Notes under the pieces: model-generated
Databases searched by the model: none
Seen by the model: the letters and a program-made list of their open reading frames with translations, nothing else
What the model was told of the DNA's origin: nothing
Translations under genes and position numbers: made by a program
Assembly: GCA_025716815.1 (NCBI GenBank)
Contig: JAIXMN010000002.1
Span: forward strand, 2,355,343 to 2,419,342
DNA from: Dichotomocladium elegans
Lineage: Eukaryota > Mucoromycota > Mucoromycetes > Mucorales > Lichtheimiaceae
Reading direction: 5' to 3'
DNA length: 64,000 nucleotides
Shown here: positions 55,446 through 64,000 of the stretch, piece by piece
How positions within the stretch are numbered: the stretch's first letter is position 1
Layout: each line of letters opens with the position of its first letter

Positions 55446-55900
55446 TGTGGTAAATAAGGTTTGTAGAGACTGTCAAAGTACAATGAGACTCTTGGAGGTG
55501 TTTTTAATAGAAAGAAAAATTCTTCTGTCTGTTTACTCCTACACTACATAGTTGTTTATATATTGTTATGGGTAAAATAGATTCCGCCCGATTGACATGG
55601 GTTAATTGTCCTGGAAATTTCCATAAGAAGAGTTGTTGGGGTGCGGTACTTGACAAGTCATAGAAAAACATTTCGTTCGTTCCTGTAGCTGAATCCCAGA
55701 CCATCCTCACGTCGGTAAAACCTCAAAAAACCCAGTGGGAAAAAATAGAGGAGAAAAGACTGTGGATATGGATCTAGAGGCTATGTATGATCGTGTTTCC
55801 CTTGGCTGAGTCGTGTTTCTGTATTGCGGTTGTTCCAGTTCTTTACATCATTGCCATGGATATTCACTTCATTGGTGCTCTTGCAATCACCTATGCGACA
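55446..55900 (-). repeat. 5' LTR of element B
   Basis: 455 bp, same ends as the left LTR. It is followed on the minus strand by TTTTTTACA and the Gag ATG. Confidence 0.93.
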
Positions 55901-56292
55901 GTTAAGAAGATGCACACGCGATCCCACACATTACTAGCTGCAATCTCCCATGAAGGGCTGATAGGTGCTTCCATTAAGGAAGGTAAAGGTGGCACTAAGA
56001 GCTCTGACTTTCTCGCCTTCCTGCAGGAGGTGATGGACGACCTGGACTGCGATGGACGTCGAGGTTGGTACCTGGTTTGTGATAATGCGGCAATACACAA
56101 GACCAAGGCCGTCCGTGAGGCAGTGGAGAGCCAGGGGCACCATATGGTGTACTTACATACTCACCGTTCCTTAACCCAATTGAGGAATTCTTCTCAAAAG
56201 TGAAGACCATTTTTCGACGAGTGGCAGTGGACGTCGATGGCCGAAAAGCCCATACCTTTCCCCTCTCACTCGTTATTACTCGCCATGAATAG
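55901..56292 (+). pseudogene. Tc1/IS630-like transposase, 3' part, split by element B
   Basis: Begins with the duplicated GTTAA and continues the frame of the 5' part: KKMHTRSHTLLAAISHEG, IGASIKEGKGGTKSSDFLAF, GWYLVCDNAAIHKTKAVREA (second Asp). After a one-base shift near 56155 comes SPFLNPIEEFFSKVKTIFR (third catalytic Glu), ending ITRHE and a stop. The shift shows the gene was probably already broken, or broke later, apart from the LTR element insertion. Confidence 0.85.
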
Positions 56293-56328
56293 CTACAATG
56301 CGACGGTGATGACGGTATGCTGCCCAGC

Positions 56329-56645
56329 TGTAGCAGTAGCTACAGTGACGGGTCACGCTTGACCGACGACCAAGATACTACAAGGATAACGATCACGATC
56401 AAGACCGCATCTCCGGCGACGACATTATGTACCACACTCACTTTCTCTGTACGACGATCCTATATGTATACCACTGTAATTACCCCGCTACTGTTTACTA
56501 TATAAACAAGGATGCCCTGTGACGTCGGGCATCCCCACGTTGTATTATTATAATCATCGTTCTTCTCGTCGCGTTCGCGCTTCCTCCACGCTGTATATCA
56601 GACGCTCTTTGTAAGTACTCGCACAACAGTGCCTGTACTGTTACA
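56329..56645 (+). repeat. 5' LTR of element C
   Basis: Proposed limits TGTAGCAGT to ACTGTTACA, inverted ends with one mismatch. TATA-like CTATATAAAC at about 56500. The 5' limit is inferred, since no second LTR is present to compare. Confidence 0.6.
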
Positions 56646-56647
56646 GT

Positions 56648-56659
56648 TGGTAGCTGATG
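56648..56659 (+). promoter_or_regulatory. Primer binding site of element C
   Basis: TGGTAGCTGATG two bases after the LTR, the same 12-mer as in element A. Confidence 0.75.
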
Positions 56660-56903
56660 TAGTTTCGAACACTGCATCATCTCGACGTGATATACTCGCT
56701 TGTTTTTCGACGTTATGAACGACGTGCCATTTTGCGCGGGTTCCTCTTTACCATAAAAGACATGACGCTCACGGAAACTATCTTTCGACGCTAGGACACA
56801 CAAAAGAAAGATCAAGTTTCGACGCACGAACCACACCACCGCCAACCAAGTCTCTCTCGCTTCTTCTGTCTCCTCTGTCGACCTTCCCCACAAGCCTCCC
56901 GCC

Positions 56904-58249
56904 ATGTCTGCTCCCACTGAGAACCACCCTCTTGCGGCAACCGCCTCGGCCGCGACGCTGGAGCCCATAATTGGGTCGATCCAGGAATTGTCCGCTCGTC
57001 CTGAGTGGACAGACGAGAACTTCCGCCAAGTCCGTGCAGAGTTCGAGAATTTTGGGGCCACCCTCCAAGCAGCCAGCGACTCCTTCACCAAGGCCATGGC
57101 GGCGAACGACCGCCACGTGGGCGGCATCGAGCAGCAGCTCCTGGAGGTCTCCGTGGGGCTTACAGCCCAAAACGCCCATCTGGCGGACGTGGCAGCGACG
57201 CTTGCTGCCATCCAGACCCAGCTGTCGGCCCTTTCTCTTGGTGTTGCCTCCACCACGTCCAACACCGACGCTACCTCCGCCCCTGCCACGGCTGCTGTTG
57301 CCACTTCGGTAGTGACTGCAGCGACGCCTGGCAATGCTCCCTCGGATGCCAATGCATCAAGATCATGGCTCCAGACGCGGAGTTTTCAGGGGGTGACCCC
57401 AACGCTTTGGAGGACTGGCTGTTTGGGCTCACGCGGTATTACCGCAACGCCCGTAACTCCACCGACGCCGAGAAGGTGGATTACGCGGCGAGTCTTTTGA
57501 CTGACGGAGCCCTCAGCTGGTTCCGACTCCTTTGCGTGGAGAACAAGGAGCCCCGCACGTGGGGTGACTTTACGACGGCCCTGCAGCAACGCTGGTTACC
57601 CCCAAACCAGGACGAGCTGAACTGCAGCAAGTGGGAGGCGACGCGCCAACATACGACCATACCGTCGTATGTGGCAGCCTTCAACGACGCGAAGGGACGC
57701 TGCAACCAGCAGGAGTTGTCCGACGCTGAGGTGCGGCAATGGTTTTTGCATAGCCTAAAGCCAAATGTGCAGCGTTGGGTCCATTTTAAGGACCGAAAGT
57801 CGTACGACGAGGCCGTGCTCTTAGCCACCCATTATGACGCGACCTGGGGCGACGGTAATGCCCTAGGCCTTGGCAGTAGCATTCATGCTCCTGTCGACGA
57901 GATGGAGGTTGACGGGGTAGAACGGCGACGTTCTACCCGACGAGTGTCCAGCCAACCTTCTGGACTTTCTTGGGCCGAAGTCCAGCGCCGCAACCTTTGT
58001 GTTTGGTGCTATAAGCCCAGACACCAGGGCAAGCACTGTCCCCAGTATGGCAATGCCAACCGTTCCTCTGGCCGTTCCTCTGGCCGCTCTTCTGGCCGTT
58101 CCTCTGGGCGTTCCTCTGGCCGTTCCGGTCATTCCTCAGGCTCTCGGCGCTCTCGTTCTCGCTCTCGCTCCCGTTCCCGCTCTCGCTCCCGTTCCCGCTC
58201 TCGCTCTTGCTCAGCGCCCTGTTCCACCAATGCGGTGGAAAAAAACTAG
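56904..58249 (+). pseudogene. Gag of element C, frameshifted, with Arg/Ser-repeat tail
   Basis: ATG at 56904 opens the amino half (LEPIIGSIQELSARPEWTDE, coiled-coil FENFGATLQAASDSFTKAMA). The frame must shift by -1 between about 57345 and 57375 to enter MAPDAEFSGGDPNALEDWLF, the retrotransposon Gag core (AASLLTDGALSWFRLL, FTTALQQRWLPPNQDEL, VRQWFLHSLKPNVQRW). A CCHC-like knuckle CVWCYKPRHQGKHC lies at about 58.0 kb. The last 60 codons are GRSSGRSS units followed by (RS)n, like the RS domains of splicing factors. Either a mutation or a programmed shift separates the halves; Gag genes rarely need an internal shift, so mutation is more likely. Confidence 0.75.
58060..58215 (+). repeat. Ser/Arg-coding tandem repeat in Gag of element C
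   Basis: 12-bp units CGTTCCTCTGGC, then 6-bp units CGCTCT or CGTTCC. About 50 residues of alternating R and S. Confidence 0.95.
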
Positions 58250-59106
58250 ATCTGCCAGTAGAGGCACCCAACTCTGCTGGTTCTCCTCTTTTGTCGCCCC
58301 CCGCGAGTGGGGATAATAAAGACGCATTAGACGTTCCTTATAATGCTCTTTCACGTTTTGCCTTTTCAATTACAGACGTATGCGACGACGATACTTTCAC
58401 TAACCGCCATGTTTTGATCTGATGTGAGGGGCTGGTCAATGGGTACCCAGCCCAGATTTTAATTGACAGTGGCGCTACACACGATTTTGTGACCAGCTCT
58501 TTCCTGAACCGTTTCCAATTGAGCGACGAATTGATCAACGACGAACGAATGTCTTCAGTGACGTTTGCCAATGGAAGCATTGGTAACTCGCTGGCATACA
58601 TTGACGCTACTATTGTAATGGACGATTTCAATTCCTCAGTACGATTATATACAGGTATTGTCAGTAACTCCCATGACGTTCTTTTGGGAAAAAGCTGGCT
58701 TTACGACGAGAATCCCAATATTGACTGGCGGACGAACAAGATGAGCCCTTCCGATGTTCCAATTCAAGTCGAGATCAATTATGCATCCCGGCATGAAGGG
58801 AATCAGCTCATTGACGCGCCTGACGGGGAAAGCTTTGTGGTCCTCTTTACGGAGAAGTTAGAGTCTGATGGAACCAAGTGTCATAGCCCTACTGTTCATA
58901 ACACTGCGCTTCTACAGACAGTACTGAGCAGGGTTATCAACTTATCCACCTCTTCTACAGCACGTCTTGACTGTCCTCCCATTCCAACGTTACGAAGCCT
59001 GCTAACTGGTAATGATTGGAGGACCATGCTCAATGACTACCGCTTGTATCACCACTACCACCCTGGTCCGAAATCATATAAAAAGAGAGTTGTTTTTATT
59101 CAATAA
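58250..59106 (+). pseudogene. Retropepsin and start of Pol of element C
   Basis: One frame with an internal TGA at 58420-58422. Before it: FSITDVCDDDTFTNRHVL. After it: GLVNGYPAQILIDSGATHDF (active-site DSGA), FANGSIGNSLAYIDATIVMD and VLLGKSWLYDENPNIDW, typical of Ty3-type proteases. The frame ends KSYKKRVVFIQ at 59106 with AATAAA beside it. RT never begins, so the Pol region has been lost. Confidence 0.75.
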
Positions 59107-59391
59107 AGAGGATCCCGTCTCAAAGACTCGATTTTGACTCATTGGTTTCTACTTGCCACTAACTCTCTACACAACAACACATAGGGAAGTGATTGTGGAG
59201 CAAGTTCCAGAAGATGCCAGGAAGTGCCATGGCATTTTAGCTTCCGAAAGGCACGTGACAAGAGGGATGTTCGGGATCACGTGCTTCGAATTGAGTGCTT
59301 GGGTCGACCAGGATTTCTGGGCTTGAATCTTTGCCTTGATTTGGCAGTCCTGGAGCCAAAACTCCGTTCGTCCATGACAACTACACGTGGC

Positions 59392-59464
59392 GGGGATGTA
59401 GCTCAAATGGTAGAGCGCTCGCTTAGCATGCGAGAGGTACTGGGATCGACGCCCAGCTTCTCCA
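59392..59464 (+). tRNA. tRNA-Ala (anticodon AGC)
   Basis: 73 nt. Acceptor GGGGATG and CTTCTCC with one U-U mismatch and one G-U pair, D arm GCTC..GAGC, anticodon loop TTAGCAT with AGC at 59425-59427, T arm CTGGG ATCGACG CCCAG, discriminator A. T-rich CTCTTTTG at about 59489-59496 could end Pol III transcription. It lies between two LTR elements. Confidence 0.93.
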
Positions 59465-59521
59465 GTATTACCTAGTGCGTTATGTTGCTCTCTTTTGTGT
59501 GTCATCTTTTTGTTGTCGGTG

Positions 59522-59825
59522 TGTCGTAGCCAGATTAATCGGTCATTAGAATTTCCGGCTCAAGTCTATTTTTGTCGACTTTTTGGCGGATATATCCGTG
59601 GCCAGTAGGGACGTTTAGGATGCAAGGATGATAATAAAAGAATACTTCTTCGATGCCTTTATTGCTAGCTATGTGTTGGGTATTTATATATTTTTCTAAT
59701 CTGTGATAATCGATGAGGCGTCGCAGCAGAGGATGCCGCAGTAGTCGAAGTGTCGCAGCATTCTAGTCACGAAGTGCTGCGGCGTCGTGAGCCTTCTAAT
59801 TCGTTGGGAATTTTGTACGACGACA
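59522..59825 (-). repeat. 3' LTR of element E
   Basis: 304 bp, TGTCGTAGCC to GTACGACGACA. TATA-like ATTTATATATTT at about 59683. Its first 50 or so bases match the reverse complement of 47296-47345. Confidence 0.8.
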
Positions 59826-62800
59826 ATACCCCCTCTCCAGACTGTTGATCGCCCTCGAGCAACAAGGACAACTGTGCGGCTGCTTGCAAATGACGTCGTT
59901 CAGCAGCTCGAGCAGCCGAAGGATCATACCAAGGGTCAGCAATGAGAGTGGAGTTGACGTGGATCGGTCGAAGGCGGTCGGTGTGAACCCAGGACGAGTA
60001 ATCGTGGCCCTGCATGTCTTTGAGCTTATAGATGTTGGTTTCGTAGTTGGTAGTGGTAATAGTGTACGGGCCTTTCCAGTTATATTCCAAACTGAGTTTG
60101 TTCTCATGCCGGAGTAAAACGTGGTCGCCGATGAGGAACTTCTGAGGGGTAATCATGGAATCCCAGCGAGCCTTGTCCTTAGCGGCATTGTCCTTAAGGC
60201 GGCGTGTGGCAAGCTGACGGGCTTCCTTTAGTTGCCGGACTTCGGGAACACGATGAGGGTGAGAGACAGTTGGCTCAGTTGTAGTAGTGGGGGTTTCCAA
60301 GAAAGGGCGCATTGGATCACCAGGTAGAATAGGGTCTTGACCATACACCAGGAAGAAAGGGCTGAAGCCCGTGGTACGATGTTTACGAATGCGACACGCA
60401 AACAAAGCAGGTTCGAGATACTGGTCCCATTGATATATGCGGCCATGGACATACTTACGCAACATTTGCTTCAGGATGCCATTAGTGCGTTCCACTTTCC
60501 CATTCGTCCGAGGATGAAAAGCAGAAGTCAAGGAATGGTTCACCTTAATTCGTCCAAGATAGTTGCTGAGAACTTTCGACATGAAATTTGCACCGCGGTC
60601 TGTCAAGATTTCAGTGGGGCAGCCAAAACGCATTACAATTTCTTCATATAGAAAATTGGCAATCGCCTCACCGGTGGCGTCGGGAACAGCACGAGCAATG
60701 GTCCAATTAGTCATGTAATCGACGGCGACGAGAATCCATCGATTACCATGCACGGTCGTGGGAAGCTCACCAATAAAATCCAGGTGCCAGCGGCCGAAGG
60801 CAGGTGGCACCTCAAGAGGCTTCATAGGCGCATGATGAACGTTACGATTGGCATTAGAAGCCAATTGACATTGTTGGCAAGTTGCAAGCCAATTCTGGAT
60901 GTCCGTGCGCATGTCCGGCCACCACCAACGTTTTCGGAGTAGATCGTACACTGTAGTGTTGCCGGCATGACCAAATGAGGAGTGAAACTGCTGTACAAGA
61001 TCTGCACGACGGGCAAACAAAACGTAGCGTACTTCCTGGGTGTTCTTGCCGATTTTGATAATGCGGTATACCTGCCCATTCCGAGCAACAAATTTATCCT
61101 TGTGTTTGATGAGCAAGTCCCGGTACATGGGTGGCCATTGGTCCTCTGGGCGTGCGAAGAATTTTGGCCAGTCGGATTCTTGTATGGATTTGACGGCATA
61201 CAAATATTCGGGTTCAAGATCATTTTCCTCAGTACTGCAGGCAGGACCATCGCGTCGGGAGAGTAAATCCGGAACATGGTTGTCTTTGCCCGGCTTGTAA
61301 ACTATCTCTGGGTCGTAGAGCTCTAGCTCCGCAATCCATCGAGTGAGGCGTGGGGTAGGCTTACTCTGCGTTCGGGTAGTACTTAAGCGGCATGTGGTCT
61401 GTGTACACCGTGTACGTTCGTCCTTCGATAAAACACCGCCAGGTGCGGAGTGCGTGAAGTATGGCGAGTAGTTCCCGCTCTTGTGCCGGATAATTGCGCT
61501 CAGTTGCTGATAGCTTCTTTGATTCAAAGGCAAGTGGGTGCATGGATCCGTCGGGTCCTTTTTGTAGGAGCACGGCGCCAATTCCAAAATCTGAAGCGTC
61601 AGTTTCGATTATGTATGGTAAATTCGTGTTTGGTGGTGCAAAAGAGGGGCGTTACACATGCGGGCCTTAATTTCATCAAACGCTGCTGACACTCCGGGGT
61701 CCAACTAATTTCTCTCTTTTTCGCTCCGGTACCTTTAGTCAAATCCGTCATAGGTGCGGCAATTGCTGCAAAGTTACGAATAAACCGCCGGTAATGTGAG
61801 GCGAGTCCGATGAATTGACGCACTTCCTGCACGTTGGTCGGCTGAGGCCAGTCTTGGATTGCTTTAACCTTGCTTGGCGAGGGCGAAATGCCCCGAGCCT
61901 CGACCTGAAAGCCAACAAATTCTAGTTTGGTCTTATTGAATTCGCACTTCTTGAGATTGGCAATCAGTTTGGCAGAGCGGAGACGTTCTAAAACCTGACG
62001 AACATGCGTGTAGTGCTCCTCTGCCGTCTTGCTGTAGACAAGAATGTCATCCAGATAAACCATGGCAAAGTCGTCCAGATAATCATGTAACACCGAGTTC
62101 ATCAACTTTTGAAAAGTGGGTGGTGCATTGTCAAACCGAACGGCAATACCAAGAATTCGTACGAGCCGTAACGCGTGTTAAACGCCGTCTTAGGGATGTC
62201 CTCCTCTCTGATGCGTACTTGATGATATCCGCTTTTCAGATCGATGCTGCTAAAATACTTGGCGCCTCCCAGTTGCTCGAGACACTCGTCAATACGGGCA
62301 AGGGATGCGTATTCCGTTTTGTTACTCTATTAATCGCACGATAGTCGACGCACATGCGCATTTCGCCGTTTTTCTTGCGGACGAATAGTACTGGGGCGCC
62401 CCATGGTGACACGCTCGGTCGGATTAGGCGTAGATCCAGAAGCTCATTCAACTGTTTTCGTAATTCCGCCAGCTCCAACGGACTCATCTTAAAAGGCGGT
62501 CTTGACAGTGGAGCAGCGTTTCCTGTTTCAATAACATGTTCCACGTCGCGCTCTGGAGGCAGACCGGGCAACCTATCCTGGAATACATCACGGAACTCAC
62601 TCAACAAAGATGCAAACTCGTCGGTTGTTGGCAAGACTAGGTTCGTGTCGGTCCGGGCGAACGTAACATAAAAACATTTCAGAGACGCGATGATCCCGCT
62701 CCCAGCGTTGTACTTGTCGATCGGATATCAGGTATGCGAGTTCAGGGATCTCTCGCTGGTGTTGTGGCCGGAGGATGTATGTTTTATCATCTGCATTGAT

Positions 62801-63136
62801 ACGCCAAGTGTCGAGATCCCAATCTGGCAAAGGGTTCACCTGCTTCAGCCAGTCCCGACCCAAAATAATGTCGAACTTGGTGTCGAGAACGTATGCATCG
62901 ATGGTGTGGTAGTATCCTTGAGCATTGATAGGCAGTGTCACTTGCATGGATATGTCGAGGACATGACCACCTGCGGTTTCGACTTGGCGTCCAGCTACCT
63001 GTCGTGTCGGCAAAGTACCTAGGACGTGTGGAGCGGCATATGTGCCAGTAGCACCCGAGTCGATGAGAACATCAACCGGGCGACCAGCGCAGGTCATTGA
63101 ATACAGTGGCAAGTCAGTAGTCTTTATTGACATCAA
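59767..63136 (-). pseudogene. Ty3-type Pol of element E, multiple frameshifts
   Basis: Order on the minus strand: protease VLIDSGATGTYAAP (63.05 kb), RT start FKMSPLELAELRKQLNELLD (62.5 kb), RT core FAMVYLDDILVYSK (62.05 kb), RNase H pieces (HPLAFESKKLSATERNYPAQ at 61.5 kb), integrase zinc finger (SFGHAGNTTVYDLL to CQQCQ at about 60.9 kb), D,D,E core (HLDFIGELP, LTDRGANFMS, HPRTNGKVERTNG) and a GPY-like YNWKGPYTITTTN. Frame breaks lie near 62.64, 62.23-62.10, 61.60 and 61.37 kb. The integrase part alone is open for about 530 codons. As in element A, the end of the frame runs into the 3' LTR. Confidence 0.88.
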
Positions 63137-63139
63137 TGA

Positions 63140-64000
63140 TTCTAGATACTGTTTGTCTTTCTCCAGCTGGTTGTGTAGTTCTTCATCCTGGGCTTCCGGT
63201 ACGTCAATCTGGATGTTCTCAATGGGTTCGTGGTGGCCGAAACGGTGGTGTCATCGTCACAAGGTTTAGGGATTGTTGCTGTGTTTTTGGCGCAGAGGGG
63301 CTCCCTTTAATCCCCCTGCGCTTGGCCTTTTGGGTGACCGTGGAATTTGGGTTGTTGCGAATATCTGGTCGATTGGCGGTTCTCTGGGGTTGCCGAGGGG
63401 GCATTCGCGTGCCAAATGGCCCGTCCCACCACAGTTGTAACACTGTTTGTGTCGAAAACCCACGAGACTCTCGGCCTTTCCTGTTAGCGCGGCCATGGCC
63501 GGATGAGTTCCCTCGGTTATTGGCTCCTCGACGGAAACGAATGGCGTCCAAGTCCATAGGTGCTACACCATTGCTTCGTAAGTACTCTGGGATTCCTGCG
63601 CTTTGATTGTACTGGGCCGCCGGTTGACCATACACCTGGTGGGTCTGGATTGTTGGATCATATTCAGCAAGCTGGGCACTTCATACGCCAGAGCAATGCG
63701 AATGGCGTCAGTAGATGTCGACGGGAGCTGGGTATGCACATGCAGACGGACATCGCGTTGTAGTCCGCGGACAAAACGGTCCAAGGCTTCGTCGTCAGTT
63801 ATGGATGGTAGGGGACACGCAGATGCTTTGGAACTGTGATACATAGGAAGACACTGAACCCGTCTGTACCATCATAGCCAGTCGATCACGGGCGAGTTGC
63901 GATGCGTTAACTGGGCTGAAGGTTGTGATCATTCGCTTTTTGAAATCGACCCAGTTAGCCAAGTCTTGGCCAAATTGTTCTTGATGCTGCCACCATCGCA
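63140..64000 (-). pseudogene. Gag of element E, frameshifted, partial
   Basis: Pieces in three frames: ANWVDFKKRMITTFSPVNAS and LARDRLAMMVQTGSVSSYVS (63.97-63.84 kb), DDEALDRFVRGLQRDVRLHV (63.8 kb), GVAPMDLDAIRFRRGANNRG (63.56 kb) and the CCHC knuckle CYNCGGTGHLAREC (63.45-63.41 kb). Same layout as Gag of element A. The amino end is outside the window. Confidence 0.8.

Larger units (their letters stand above)
50070..55900 (-). mobile_element. Chromodomain LTR retrotransposon B (Tf1/sushi-like)
   Basis: 5831 bp. Two 455-bp LTRs (TGTGGTAA to ATGCGACA) and a 5-bp target duplication GTTAA (50065-50069 and 55901-55905). One gag-pol frame. Polypurine tract complement TTACCCCCCTCC at 50525. No TGGTAGC primer site next to the right LTR; only 9 bases separate that LTR from the Gag ATG. 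Four LTR mismatches were counted by eye in 455 bp, so the insertion is recent. Confidence 0.93.
56329..59110 (+). mobile_element. LTR retrotransposon C, 5' part only
   Basis: 5' LTR, primer site, Gag and protease in order on the plus strand, then a stop and AATAAA at 59102. RT, RNase H, integrase and a 3' LTR are absent before tRNA-Ala, so this is a truncated or non-autonomous element. Confidence 0.75.
59522..64000 (-). mobile_element. Ty3/Gypsy-type LTR retrotransposon E, decayed, cut by window end
   Basis: 3' LTR 59522-59825, polypurine complement ATACCCCCTCTCC at 59826, Pol then Gag on the minus strand; the 5' LTR lies beyond the window. LTR ends TGTCG and CGACA and Pol sequence are close to element A, so they are related families. 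It starts 57 bp downstream of tRNA-Ala, in opposite orientation. Confidence 0.88.

Noticed and set aside
56498..57352. 284-codon minus-strand ORF over the Gag amino end
   Set aside because: Alanine-rich antisense shadow. The plus strand has the LTR, primer site and Gag in order.

Overview
The window looks like a chromosome segment of an early-diverging fungus, most likely Mucoromycota/Mucorales. The host genes carry many short GT-AG introns. The single-copy genes are typical fungal housekeeping or regulatory genes. The rest is dense in retroelements, Tc1-like and Helitron-like DNA elements, and lineage-expanded gene families that resemble, from memory only, uncharacterised Mucorales families. 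Species cannot be named from sequence alone.

Layout. 1-400 (-): 5' end of a POT-family peptide transporter running off the window. 4452-6547 (-): a seven-exon LIM-domain-binding (LDB/NLI) transcriptional co-regulator with a poly-Q amino end. 8824-9919 (-): VPS74/GOLPH3, a Golgi PI4P-binding glycosyltransferase sorter, three exons. 10375-12447 (-): pyruvate kinase, eight exons. From about 13 kb onward the DNA is mostly accessory: degenerate Tc1/IS630-like transposases (7.2, 14.5, 22.3, 49.7/55.9 kb), a multicopy gene family with a PD-(D/E)XK-like motif (17.8-19.7 kb plus two broken copies at 24.9 and 26.2-27.4 kb), and a broken Helitron-like helicase (25.6-29.6 kb) physically joined to those copies. 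A second unrecognised gene family member (29.7-31.0 kb) is cut by a pogo-like transposon end.

31.5-64 kb is a retrotransposon stack. Two related LINEs (31.6-36.1 and 36.2-41.3 kb) sit at one tRNA-Asn gene. The second is flanked by a 65-bp duplication that includes the first 18 nt of the tRNA. A Ty3-type element (41.49-46.67 kb) starts 80 bp past that tRNA. A chromodomain-bearing Tf1/sushi-like element with one 1612-codon gag-pol frame (50.07-55.90 kb) is inserted in a Tc1-like transposase with a 5-bp target duplication. A truncated Ty3-type element with an Arg/Ser-repeat Gag tail (56.33-59.1 kb) follows, then tRNA-Ala, then a decayed Ty3-type element (59.52 kb to the window end) starting 57 bp past tRNA-Ala.

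Main points of interest: the tRNA-anchored integration pattern of both LINE and Ty3-type elements; the PD-(D/E)XK-like family joined to a Helitron; and a retrotransposon Gag that ends in an RS-like domain. All element boundaries were read by eye from terminal motifs and duplicated flanks. Splice sites were chosen by GT-AG plus frame continuity.
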